Source of the DNA: Anaerolineae bacterium
GTDB taxonomy: Bacteria; Chloroflexota; Anaerolineae; Aggregatilineales; UBA3940
Direction: 5' to 3'
Assembly (NCBI GenBank): GCA_016926255.1
Contig: JAFGOY010000069.1
Span: forward strand, 1 to 64,000
DNA: 64,000 nt
Shown here: positions 28,138 to 36,811 of the stretch, one piece after another
Numbering within the stretch: the first letter of the stretch is position 1
How the letters are laid out: every line of letters begins with the position of its first letter
Made by a program: the position numbers and the translations under genes
The notes under the pieces: generated by a model
Databases searched by the model: none
What the model was told of the DNA's origin: nothing
What the model saw: the letters and a program-made list of their open reading frames with translations, nothing else

Positions 28138-29292
28138 ATGGCCTATGATCACTTTCCGGGACGGAAACCGGAAGACGAACTCCCGGTCTTCGTCGTGCAG
28201 AAGATCAAACGGCGGCAGAAGCGATCACCGCTGCCGGTGCTGATCGGGATCGGGGTGCTGGTGCTGGTCGGCACGCTGCTGATCGTCCCTCGATTGCTCA
28301 GGCGTTCGGCGCAAAACCCTGACGATACCGGTCTGTTCTATATCACTGCGACTCCGGTCATCTACCCGGCTTCCTCCGACGAAGAGTTGCCCGGCGTTGC
28401 GCCGCCGGAAGGGGTGCCCGAACTGCCTACGCTGGCTTTCTCCTTCATCACCGCGACCCCGGTTTTCGAGCGCTGGGATACGAATATCGTCTATGTCTGC
28501 CACATGGAAGGCTCGGACGACATCTGTCTGATGAAAGCCGACGGCAGCGATCAGCGCCGCCTGACCGATTCGCCGGGCACCGACTGGTATCCCTCGTTCT
28601 CGCCTGACGGACAGCGGATCATCTACTCGTCGCAGCGGGACGGGCAGTTCAACATCTACACGATGGACCTGAACGGTGAGAATCACGAGCGGCTGACCCG
28701 CGATCACGGAGAGGATTATGCCCCGGCGATTTCGCCCGACGGGACGAAGGTCGTTTTTACCTCGACCTTCGGCGGCGATCAGAATATCTGGGTTATGAAC
28801 ATCGACGGCTCAAACCCTGTGCAGCTAACCTTCGACCCCAGCGGCGACATCGACCCGATGTGGTCGCCGGATGGATCGCGCATCTCGTTTACGTCGGGAC
28901 GGTTCGGGATGAACGACCTCTTTATCATGAACGCCGACGGGTCGAACGTCAGGCGGGTGACGAAATACGCCGGGCTGGGTGGGCGCAACGACTGGTCACC
29001 CGATGGCCGCTATCTGACCTTCTACGCCGGGCCGGAGCACGACAAAGACCTGTTCCTGGTGGAAACCGCCTGCGCCGACGAGCCGGACGGCTGTCTGCCC
29101 GATCAACTGCGGCGGCTGACGCAGGGCGGCAACAACAAAGGGCCGTCGTTTTCGCCTGATGGAGAGTGGATCACCTATGCCTCCGGCAGTGACGAGAACA
29201 ACGAGGTGTTCATCATCCACATCGACAGCCTGCTGACCCGCCAGCTCACGTTCAACAACTTCCCCGACTGGCAGCCGCGCTGGAGGCCGTAG
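28138..29292 (+). CDS. Membrane-anchored TolB/WD40-like beta-propeller protein
   Basis: 384 aa. A basic N-terminus (KRRQKRSPLP) and one membrane helix (~35-54) anchor an extracellular part; a Pro/Thr-rich linker (~60-115) with two ITATPV segments precedes the propeller. About six blades with the PD40 motif follow: FSPDGQRIIYSSQRDG, ISPDGTKVVFTS, WSPDGSRISFTS, WSPDGRYLTFYAG and FSPDGEWITYASG. It is likely a surface or periplasm-like binding protein; the ligand is unknown. It is tightly linked to asnB (5 bp) and followed by the MazF-like gene (14 bp). Confidence 0.88.
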   Translation: MAYDHFPGRKPEDELPVFVVQKIKRRQKRSPLPVLIGIGVLVLVGTLLIVPRLLRRSAQNPDDTGLFYITATPVIYPASSDEELPGVAPPEGVPELPTLAFSFITATPVFERWDTNIVYVCHMEGSDDICLMKADGSDQRRLTDSPGTDWYPSFSPDGQRIIYSSQRDGQFNIYTMDLNGENHERLTRDHGEDYAPAISPDGTKVVFTSTFGGDQNIWVMNIDGSNPVQLTFDPSGDIDPMWSPDGSRISFTSGRFGMNDLFIMNADGSNVRRVTKYAGLGGRNDWSPDGRYLTFYAGPEHDKDLFLVETACADEPDGCLPDQLRRLTQGGNNKGPSFSPDGEWITYASGSDENNEVFIIHIDSLLTRQLTFNNFPDWQPRWRP

Positions 29293-29306
29293 TCTAAAGG
29301 CATAAT

Positions 29307-29660
29307 GTGATCAATCAAGGCGATATCTACTGGGTGCAGTTAACCTCAGCGGACGGAACGGAACCGGCTATTCCGCATCCCTACGTCATCGTTCAGGATG
29401 ATGTCTTGAACCACAGCCGTATCGATACGGTTGTCGCCTGTGCGCTGACGACAATCGTAAAGCGGGCCAGCCTGCCCGGCAACGTCTTACTTGAAGCCGG
29501 TGAAGCGAATTTGCCTAAACCCAGCGTCGTGGAAGTGTCGAAAGTGTCGACCGTAGAGAAATCGCAGTTGGGTGAATATATCGGGACACTAACCGAGCAG
29601 CGTATAGATCAGATATTGGCGGGGATGCGCTTTCTACAATCGTCGTTTTTCAACCGGTGA
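29307..29660 (+). CDS. MazF/PemK-family endoribonuclease toxin, no antitoxin adjacent
   Basis: 117 aa from a GTG at 29307, with AAAGG 7 nt upstream. It opens with MINQGDIYWVQL, the beta-strand plus GDI(Y/V)WV pattern of PemK/MazF, followed by PYVIVQDDVLNHSRIDTVVACALTT, and ends with the helix TEQRIDQILAGMRFL. Typical toxins cleave mRNA at short sequences. No antitoxin-like gene precedes it: the 14 bp upstream hold only the end of the propeller gene. It could be a solitary toxin neutralised in trans, or a domesticated RNase co-transcribed with asnB. Confidence 0.85.
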   Translation: MINQGDIYWVQLTSADGTEPAIPHPYVIVQDDVLNHSRIDTVVACALTTIVKRASLPGNVLLEAGEANLPKPSVVEVSKVSTVEKSQLGEYIGTLTEQRIDQILAGMRFLQSSFFNR

Positions 29661-29679
29661 AGTGCCACCGAACCACTCA

Positions 29680-32238
29680 TTAGAAGATCGAGGTATCCAG
29701 CTCCGGCGGTGATCCCGTCATCGCTTCGAGGAGCAGCAGGGTAAGCTGCTTGGTATCGGATTCGACCTCGCCCACCGGCCCGACACAGGCCGGACAGCCC
29801 ATCGAGCAGGGGCAGTCCTCGATCAGTTCTTTTGCCCCCTGCAAGATTTCCTCGTGAAGATCGTACAATCGCACACTCAAGCCTAATCCGCCCGGCGCGT
29901 AGTCGTAGATGGTCAGCGTAGGGGCTTTGGTCGCCTTCGAGCGGTGCTCGACCACCATCCCGATGTCGCTGGGGGCGCACATCAGGTGGAGGGTGGCGAC
30001 GTGGTGGAGCACGCTGCCCAGCCCACCCAGCGCGCTGCGCTGACGCCGCCCCGCTTCGACGATGTGGTGGCAGGTCGAGCAGAGGGTGACCAGGTTTTCG
30101 AGCCGGTTGGCCTCGCGGTAGTTCTCGTTGAGGCCGGGCACATAGCCGAACTCGCGGAAGGGCCGCAGGTGATGCACGTCGTGCTGGCGGTCGGATCGCT
30201 CCGGCGCGCTGCACTGCGTGCAGCGGTAGCCGTCTCTGGCGCGGGCCGCGTCGCGCTGCTTCTGCCAGTTGGGGCCGTAGTCGTTGGGCTTTTGTAAAAT
30301 GTCGGCGTCTTCTAACTGCGCGGTCAGGTCGGGGGTCAGGTAGAACCAGTAAGCGGTCGTTTCGAAGGACTGCTCCGGCAGGCCGATTCGCCCAAAGCCG
30401 AGCGTCTCGTGCGTGTAACGCCTGACGATCCGGTAGCTGCTCGCCCGCGAGGTGACCAGCACCCGCCCGTGCGCCTTGACGCAGTCCCCGGCCAGCGCCG
30501 ATTCGCTCTCCTCTTCCACATCGACCGCCGTCGAAGTTGACGACTGGGTGTAATAATCGACTTCGGCCTGCCGGGCGATTGCCAATCCCTGCTCCCAATC
30601 CAGTTCTTCGATGAGATACTGCTTCCCTTCGTGGAGATAAACCGCGCCCTCGTAGACCAGCACTGGGGCACTTTCGCGGTCGATCTCGCCGATCACTTCA
30701 GGATCGCCGCTGCTGTGATCCTGGATCACGATCACATCGGGGCCGCTGGTGCGCAGGCTCAGGTCGGCGGCGGGGTAGGTGTCGTCGACCCAGCGGTACA
30801 TCCCTCCGCTGTGATGCACTTCACCGCCCTCTGCCAGCATGTCGAGGATCACCGCCGCCTCGTCGAACTCGCCGAAAGGCTCGCCATCTTCGAAGGGCAG
30901 TTCGTAGGCCGCGCAGCGCAGGTGCCCGACCAGGATCACGAGGTTGTCGGGGTTGATCAGCGCGTGTTCCGGCGGGCGCTCGAAGAGATAGCGTGGGTGA
31001 GTGATGACGTACTGGTCGAGCGGCGCTGCGGAGGCGATCATTACCCCTGCCGAAACGTCGGCCCGCCGACCGGCCCGCCCGAACTGCTGCCATGTGCTGG
31101 CAATCGTACCCGGATACCCGGCCAGCACCGCCGCACCCAGCGCACCGATATCGACGCCCAGTTCGAGGGCGTTGGTCGCCACCACCCCGCGCACCGAGTT
31201 GCTGCGTAACCCCTGTTCAATGGCCCGCCGTTCGAGGGGCAGATAGCCGCCCCGGTAGCCGCGAACTGCTTCCGGGCTGCCGCCCCGCTGCTCGACCTCG
31301 TCGCGGACGTAGCCAAGCAGCACTTCGGTGGTCAGGCGGGCACGGGCAAAGACGATGGTTTGCGTGTCGCTCGCCAGGAATCGACCGGCAACGCGGCGCG
31401 TTTCGAGCGTATAGCTGCGGCGCAGGCCGAGCTTCTCGTCGATCATCGGCGGGTTGTAGAGGATGATGTGCTTTTCGCCCTGCGGGGCGCCGTCGTCGTC
31501 GACGAGTGTTACCGGGGCTTCGATCAGCCGCCCGGCAAGTTCATCCGGGTTGGCAATCGTCGCGCTGGTGCAGATGAAGATCGGATCGCTGCCGTGAAAA
31601 CGGCAGATGCGGCGCAGCCGCCGCAGGACGTTGGCCATGTGGCTGCCGAAAATCCCTCGGTAGGTGTGGACTTCGTCGAGCACGACCAGCCTGAGGTTGG
31701 CGAAGAAATTCGCCCAGCGGGTGTGATAGGGGAGGATACCGGTGTGGAGCATGTCGGGGTTCGAGAGAATGACCCCGCCCGACTGCCTGATCCGGCTCCG
31801 GTGACTCTGGGGCGTGTCGCCATCGTAGACACTGACCGGGATTGGCGTGTCGGGATCGAGGGCCTCGATCAGCGATCCGAGCGCCGCCGCCTGATCCTGA
31901 GTCAGGGCTTTGGTGGGGAACAGGTAGAGCGCAGTCGATGAGGGATCATGCAGCAGAGATTGAATCGCCGGGAGGTGATAGGCCAGCGATTTTCCCGACG
32001 CCGTCCCGGTGACCAGCACCACGTTTTGACCGGCCAGTGCTGCCTCAATCGCCTGCGCCTGATGGCTGTACAGCGGGGCCATATCGAGGCGGCGGACGAG
32101 CTCGACCAGCCGACGGTCGAGCTCCGGGGGGAATTCGGCGTAGCGGGCCGGTTTCGCCGGGAGTCGCTCCCAGGCGGTGACGTTGGCCGTGAATGCGTCG
32201 TCGAGGCGCAGTTGGTCGAGAAGATCGCTGAGGTTCAT
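29680..32238 (-). CDS. DEAD/DEAH-box helicase of the MrfA/YprA type with inserted HNH domain
   Basis: 852 aa. RecA domain 1 has VTGTASGKSLAYHLP (~76-90), the DEVH box (~188-191) and TSAT (~224-227); RecA domain 2 has NALELGVDIG and QFGRAGR (~385-391). The C-terminal DUF1998 region, with YDYAPGGLGLS and the four-cysteine CPCSMGCPACVGP, marks the MrfA group, 3'-5' helicases of mitomycin-type adduct repair. Within DUF1998, residues ~651-733 are an HNH-nuclease-like module: CTQC, DVHHLRPF, ENLVTLCSTCHH. The gene converges on the MazF gene with 19 bp between. It could act in DNA repair or defence. Confidence 0.92.
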   Translation of the reverse strand: MNLSDLLDQLRLDDAFTANVTAWERLPAKPARYAEFPPELDRRLVELVRRLDMAPLYSHQAQAIEAALAGQNVVLVTGTASGKSLAYHLPAIQSLLHDPSSTALYLFPTKALTQDQAAALGSLIEALDPDTPIPVSVYDGDTPQSHRSRIRQSGGVILSNPDMLHTGILPYHTRWANFFANLRLVVLDEVHTYRGIFGSHMANVLRRLRRICRFHGSDPIFICTSATIANPDELAGRLIEAPVTLVDDDGAPQGEKHIILYNPPMIDEKLGLRRSYTLETRRVAGRFLASDTQTIVFARARLTTEVLLGYVRDEVEQRGGSPEAVRGYRGGYLPLERRAIEQGLRSNSVRGVVATNALELGVDIGALGAAVLAGYPGTIASTWQQFGRAGRRADVSAGVMIASAAPLDQYVITHPRYLFERPPEHALINPDNLVILVGHLRCAAYELPFEDGEPFGEFDEAAVILDMLAEGGEVHHSGGMYRWVDDTYPAADLSLRTSGPDVIVIQDHSSGDPEVIGEIDRESAPVLVYEGAVYLHEGKQYLIEELDWEQGLAIARQAEVDYYTQSSTSTAVDVEEESESALAGDCVKAHGRVLVTSRASSYRIVRRYTHETLGFGRIGLPEQSFETTAYWFYLTPDLTAQLEDADILQKPNDYGPNWQKQRDAARARDGYRCTQCSAPERSDRQHDVHHLRPFREFGYVPGLNENYREANRLENLVTLCSTCHHIVEAGRRQRSALGGLGSVLHHVATLHLMCAPSDIGMVVEHRSKATKAPTLTIYDYAPGGLGLSVRLYDLHEEILQGAKELIEDCPCSMGCPACVGPVGEVESDTKQLTLLLLEAMTGSPPELDTSIF
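30040..30288 (-). other. HNH-like module inserted in the helicase
   Basis: This segment encodes residues ~651-733: paired cysteines C673/C676, the His-His of HHLRPF (~689-690), Asn ~715 and the CxxCHH at ~720-725. Spacing matches the beta-beta-alpha-metal HNH fold. The DUF1998 sequence resumes immediately after at GLGSVLHHVATLHLM. Confidence 0.75.
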
Positions 32239-32284
32239 GCCCTGAGTCTACCGCCAGTCACCGTGATCGACTAAAAATCTGGTT

Positions 32285-34036
32285 TTATAGATCGATATCC
32301 CATATATACACTAATCCACCGGGGGAGCCTGTTGCTAATTGCTTGCCATCATGCGACCAAACAAGTGGGCTGCTGCATTGATCCAGCTTACGCAGTAAGT
32401 TGCCAGTAGGAACTTCCCACAGGTAAACGGCATCCGGTTCGGCTGTGGCTAAGATCGTTCCAGAAGGGTTGAAGCCAATATCTTCAATACGTTGTGTGTT
32501 AGCCGGTATTGTAAAGAGAATATCGCCAGTCGATGTATCCTGAAGAGATATGGCGTACCAGACCTCAGTCCTTGTACTATCGTCGATTACACTGGCTAAA
32601 TACTGGCCATCTGGAGACCATTCAAAAGAAAAGTTTCGAAGCCATAGCTCATTGCTATCCAGGTAAAACCCAAAATTTAGTGCTCGTGTATTTTCTTCTG
32701 GCGATTGGTGGACAATGGTTCCAGTTGCGAGTTCCCAGGTTATATATGCGTAGCCAGTCATCCTATTGAAGATAGGAACTTCTGCTTCTTCAATTGACAT
32801 TACACCGGCAGCAAGATATTCGCCTGACGGACTGATTTCGATATTGTCAACGGTATCGTAAATTGTGTCGTACCTTTCCGTTTGTTCCATTGTCTCTGTG
32901 TCCCAAATTATGACACTGCCGGTTGTGTCAAGTCCTGTTGCGAAGCGTGTTCCATCATTATTGACTGCGATGGTTCTAATTCCCTCAGGTACTTGCAACT
33001 CATGATCCAGTTCCCCGGTTTGTGTGTCCCAGAAGGTAAGTCGATCCCCATAGTGTACAGCCAGAAATTGGTCAGTTGAAGTAAAGAATATTGCGCGAGG
33101 CCGGTTGTTGTATCCATCTAAGGGCTCATGTACTTTGTAATCATTGTTGCAACCATAAAAGTGTTCATACATGTAACTGTAACTATACTGACGCTGTCCA
33201 TCCGCAGAGCAGTCTGTTTGTATCCCTCCACCGCTCACATTGAAGTCCTGGCTGTTGGGTAGAAAAACAATATTGCCAAACTCACGCTCCTCTACATGAT
33301 GAACGAGATGCTCCCATGTAACTGTATCCCAAACGTTGTAATGGCCATTCATCGATGTTCCTAATCGGGAACTGTCATCGGACCAATCAACATGGACTCC
33401 TGCACGTTCGTAGCTATATATTTGTTCCCATGTCGCTGTATCCCAGACTATTAAAGTGGCATCCCAATATGTAACAGCAGCAAACATCGTTCCATCCGGG
33501 CTGAACGCAAGATCATAGATGACGACATCTTCGTATGGTAGATTAATTTCACGCAGTCTTCTCCCGGCAGCAGTCCAGATGATGACATTTCCAAATCCAT
33601 CACCAGATGCAAATAGAGTCCCATCAGGACTAAAGCAAACATCTCCTGTTGCGTATTTGGATACACGGATTTCAAGTATCCTTTTTTGCCGTTGTAAATC
33701 CCAAATAATGATTTTCCCATTGGCCAGTTTTGCAATAAGCTGACTGCCATCATAATTGAAATCGACGTCAATTACAGCTTTCTCAGTCTCATCTCTCCAA
33801 ACTTCATTGCAGCCTTCAGACTCGTAAAGATAAAGCCCACCTACACCGCCAATTGCAAAATGCTCTCCATCAGGAGAGACATCGAAAGTTATTATCCGTC
33901 CCTGCCCTATGCGAATCGGGGTTCTGACCATTGTTGAAATCCAAACCAATGCGATTATACTGGCGAGTGCGCCCAACAGTAGAGTCGTGACAACAAGGTG
34001 CCTATCTTTAAAGCACTTGAATGGTTGCTCAATCAT
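32285..34036 (-). CDS. Membrane-anchored WD40-repeat protein (low GC)
   Basis: 583 aa. A basic N-terminus and one membrane helix (~15-35) anchor an external WD40 propeller. Blades show the usual endings: DVSPDGEHFAIGG, CFSPDGTLFASGDGFG, AFSPDGTMFAAVTYWD, NNDGTRFATGLDTTG, EISPSGEYLAAG and WSHDGKQLATGSPGG, with strand partners such as IIWDLQ and VIWDTATWEQ, giving roughly twelve blades or two propellers. Base composition and codon use are clearly AT-richer than the flanking genes, suggesting transfer. GGGGAG 5 nt before the ATG supports the start. Function is unknown; such proteins scaffold or bind ligands outside the cell. Confidence 0.85.
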   Translation of the reverse strand: MIEQPFKCFKDRHLVVTTLLLGALASIIALVWISTMVRTPIRIGQGRIITFDVSPDGEHFAIGGVGGLYLYESEGCNEVWRDETEKAVIDVDFNYDGSQLIAKLANGKIIIWDLQRQKRILEIRVSKYATGDVCFSPDGTLFASGDGFGNVIIWTAAGRRLREINLPYEDVVIYDLAFSPDGTMFAAVTYWDATLIVWDTATWEQIYSYERAGVHVDWSDDSSRLGTSMNGHYNVWDTVTWEHLVHHVEEREFGNIVFLPNSQDFNVSGGGIQTDCSADGQRQYSYSYMYEHFYGCNNDYKVHEPLDGYNNRPRAIFFTSTDQFLAVHYGDRLTFWDTQTGELDHELQVPEGIRTIAVNNDGTRFATGLDTTGSVIIWDTETMEQTERYDTIYDTVDNIEISPSGEYLAAGVMSIEEAEVPIFNRMTGYAYITWELATGTIVHQSPEENTRALNFGFYLDSNELWLRNFSFEWSPDGQYLASVIDDSTRTEVWYAISLQDTSTGDILFTIPANTQRIEDIGFNPSGTILATAEPDAVYLWEVPTGNLLRKLDQCSSPLVWSHDGKQLATGSPGGLVYIWDIDL

Positions 34037-34223
34037 ATTGTCTCCCCTTTAGCCCATTTGAATAACTTCGCCAGTATATCTGCTCTTTAGTCAGAATTTT
34101 CGATACACAACCTATGCGAAGGCTGTGAATATATGACGCTACTATTATCCTGGCGGTATTAATTCTGGCAGAGTTGCGCCTGAAGCGTTGGGATTCCATC
34201 GTGTGCCGTCGGGATCAGGTTGT

Positions 34224-34229
34224 TATAAT
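34224..34229 (+). promoter_or_regulatory. -10 box 7 nt before the GT4 start codon
   Basis: A perfect TATAAT at 34224-34229 ends 7 nt before the ATG at 34237, which predicts that transcription starts at or next to the initiation codon. No clear -35 box is seen. Confidence 0.5.
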
Positions 34230-34236
34230 CGAAATC

Positions 34237-35394
34237 ATGACGACACACGCCCATATCGCACTCAACGCCCACCTGCTGTCCGGGGAAGCGTCATATCGAA
34301 GTGCGGGCATTCATGGTTATCAGGCCAACCTGCTGCGCAGTCTTCCTCAAGTCGCTCCCGAATTCGATTTCACCGCCTTTGTGGGAGCCGGGAATCCCGC
34401 CGCGCATGATCGATTGGCCGTCCGGCGTGCCAGCCTGCCCACTCAGAACCCCCTGATGCGAATCGCGTGGGAGCAGATCGCTGCCCCGATTGTGCTGTCG
34501 CGGCTCAAACCCGATTTGATGCACGGGCTGGCTTTCGCCAATCCGTTGCTGTGGTCGGGGCCTTCGGTGCTGACCATCCACGATCTGAGCTTCATCCGTT
34601 ATCCGGGGCGTTTGAGCGGGGAACGGAGGTGTTACCTGACCTGGGTGACCCGCGCATCGGCCCACAAAGCGAAGCGGGTGATCGCTGTGTCGGAGAGCGT
34701 CAAATCGGAGATCGTCGAGCTGCTGGGCGTGCCTGCAGACCGGATCGATGTGACGCTTGAAGGGGTGCTGCCCGATTTTACCCCTCAGCCACACGAGGAA
34801 GTCGAAGCTTTCCGCGCCGAATACGATCTACCGGAGCGATTCATCCTGTTTCTGGGTACCATCGAGCCCCGCAAAAACCTCGACACGCTGCTGCGGGCCT
34901 ATCACCGGATCGGGCAGCGCGGTGAGGTGAAATTAGTCCTTGCCGGGGGGAAAGGGTGGCAAAGTGAGCCGATCTTTGCTCTAATTGAAGCGCTCGATCT
35001 TACCGATGATGTAGTAATATCGGGCTTCATGCCGGAGGCGGTGCTGCCTCTTCTGTACTCCGCGGCAGAGTTATTTGTTTATCCTTCACTCTATGAAGGA
35101 TTTGGCCTGCCGGTTGCCGAGGCGATGGCCTGCGGCACTCCCGTTGCTGTCTCTGATTCTACGTCGCTGCCGGAGGTCGTTGGCGAGGAGGGTATTTTGC
35201 TCCCACCGACGGATATCGATGCCTGGATTGAGGCACTGGATCAGCTTCTAAACGATAAATCAACCCGTGACGATCTTTCCGAGCGGGGTTTGAAACGTGC
35301 CCGGCTGTTTACCTGGAATAGAACCGCCCACCAGACCGTCAAAACATATCGCCGGGTGCTGAATACCTCAAGGGGTGAAACAATATATGACTGA
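34237..35394 (+). CDS. GT4-family glycosyltransferase
   Basis: 385 aa from the ATG at 34237; a TTG at 34174 would extend it but lies upstream of the predicted transcription start. It is a GT-B fold enzyme: the C-terminal half has ILFLGTIEPRKNLDTLL and the nucleotide-sugar EX7E motif within SLYEGFGLPVAEAMACGTPV (35088 onward), followed by DSTSLPEVVGEEGILLPPTD. It is closest in pattern to mannosyltransferase B-like enzymes that build polysaccharides on lipid carriers at the cytoplasmic face. It overlaps the next gene by 8 bp, indicating translational coupling. Confidence 0.92.
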   Translation: MTTHAHIALNAHLLSGEASYRSAGIHGYQANLLRSLPQVAPEFDFTAFVGAGNPAAHDRLAVRRASLPTQNPLMRIAWEQIAAPIVLSRLKPDLMHGLAFANPLLWSGPSVLTIHDLSFIRYPGRLSGERRCYLTWVTRASAHKAKRVIAVSESVKSEIVELLGVPADRIDVTLEGVLPDFTPQPHEEVEAFRAEYDLPERFILFLGTIEPRKNLDTLLRAYHRIGQRGEVKLVLAGGKGWQSEPIFALIEALDLTDDVVISGFMPEAVLPLLYSAAELFVYPSLYEGFGLPVAEAMACGTPVAVSDSTSLPEVVGEEGILLPPTDIDAWIEALDQLLNDKSTRDDLSERGLKRARLFTWNRTAHQTVKTYRRVLNTSRGETIYD

Positions 35395-36808
35395 TAAAAA
35401 GGTGGCGCTGGTCATGCATATCATGGCTGATGCGCTGCTGATTACTCTCGCGTTTGTGCTGTCATACCTCGTGCGCTACCAGCTTGAATGGCCCTACCCG
35501 GTCGAGGAGCAGTATGACGCGCCGTTCACGCCGTACATTCCCTACACAATCATATTGAATGTACTGTGCCTCCTGATGTTCGGCCTGAACGGATTGTACG
35601 CTCCCCAGCGCCGTCGCCGCGTGACCAATCAACTGTTTGGCATTGTCAACGGCACAGCGACCAGCATCGTGATTCTCATGGCGCTAACCTTCGGCCTGCA
35701 GCCGCTGGTCTATTCACGCGGAATGATGATTCTGGCCGGAGTCCTGATCGTCTTTTTCCTGAGCGTCTTTCGCCTGATCGACTACCTGTTCGTTCTTCAG
35801 CAGCGGCGGAACAAAATCGGCGTGGCCCGCGTGCTGGTCATCGGCGTCGGCGAAGTGGGGTTGGCAGTGATCCGCACAATCCTGGCCGATCCAATGCTTG
35901 GCTATCATGTCGTCGGTTATCTGGACGACGACCCGGCAAAAGGGAATGGACTGGGGCGGATCAAGAGCTTGGGCAGCATCGATAAATTATCATCCATCAT
36001 CAAAGAGGAATCGGTTGATGTCGTCATCGTCGCGCTTCCCTGGATGTACCACCGTAAAATCATGCAGATCATCGAGGCCTGCGAAGTTGCACAGGCGCAG
36101 GTTCGGGTTGTCCCCGATGTATTCCAGCGCAGCCTTCGCGGTGTGGACCTGGACAGTCTGAACGGTATCCCATTGATGAGCCCGGTGGTCGACCGGCTGA
36201 CCCCCGGCGGGCGATTCGCCAAGCGGACTATCGACTTGGTGTTGAGTGTTCTGGCGATGGTGATGCTCATCATCATCCTCCCACTGGTTGCCCTATTGAT
36301 CAAAATCGACTCGAAGGGGCCAATCTTTTACCGGCAGGAACGGGTTGGCAAAGACGGAAAAATGTTCATGTTCTATAAATTCCGTACCATGATCGACGGG
36401 GCCGACCTGATGAAGGATCAGGTTGCCCATCTGAGCAAGTATCAGGGGGACACACTGCTGAAAGTGCCCAACGATCCGCGAATGACGCGGGTTGGCCGCC
36501 TGCTTCGCCGTTTTAGCATCGACGAGCTTCCACAGATCATCAACGTGTTTCGTGGTGAAATGAGCTGGGTTGGGCCTCGTCCCAACACGCCTGATGAGGT
36601 TTCGAAGTACGAACCCTGGCAGCGAAAGCGTCTCAGCGTGCTGCCGGGGATCACCGGCTTGTGGCAGGTCAGCGGGCGGAGTGATATCCCTTTCGCCGAG
36701 ATGTGCCTGCTGGACATATTTTATATTGAGGATTGGTCTTTAAGTTTAGATTTGCGAATCCTCCTTCAGACCATCCCCCACGTTATTTTTGGGAATGGAG
36801 CGTATTAA
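35387..36808 (+). CDS. Polyprenyl glycosylphosphotransferase (WbaP/WcaJ type)
   Basis: 473 aa from the ATG at 35387, with AAGGGG upstream. Four N-terminal membrane helices, a CoA-binding-like Rossmann domain (VLVIGVGEVGLAVIRTIL) and a fifth helix lead to the catalytic C-terminal domain: GPIFYRQERVGKDGKMF, YKFRTM, DPRMTRVGRLLRRFSIDELPQ and GEMSWVGPRPNTPDEV, all hallmarks of the bacterial sugar transferase family. It starts an exopolysaccharide or glycan repeat by moving a sugar-phosphate to undecaprenyl phosphate. It is coupled to the preceding GT4 gene; no Wzx/Wzy genes are in the window. Confidence 0.95.
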   Translation: MTDKKVALVMHIMADALLITLAFVLSYLVRYQLEWPYPVEEQYDAPFTPYIPYTIILNVLCLLMFGLNGLYAPQRRRRVTNQLFGIVNGTATSIVILMALTFGLQPLVYSRGMMILAGVLIVFFLSVFRLIDYLFVLQQRRNKIGVARVLVIGVGEVGLAVIRTILADPMLGYHVVGYLDDDPAKGNGLGRIKSLGSIDKLSSIIKEESVDVVIVALPWMYHRKIMQIIEACEVAQAQVRVVPDVFQRSLRGVDLDSLNGIPLMSPVVDRLTPGGRFAKRTIDLVLSVLAMVMLIIILPLVALLIKIDSKGPIFYRQERVGKDGKMFMFYKFRTMIDGADLMKDQVAHLSKYQGDTLLKVPNDPRMTRVGRLLRRFSIDELPQIINVFRGEMSWVGPRPNTPDEVSKYEPWQRKRLSVLPGITGLWQVSGRSDIPFAEMCLLDIFYIEDWSLSLDLRILLQTIPHVIFGNGAY

Positions 36809-36811
36809 CCG

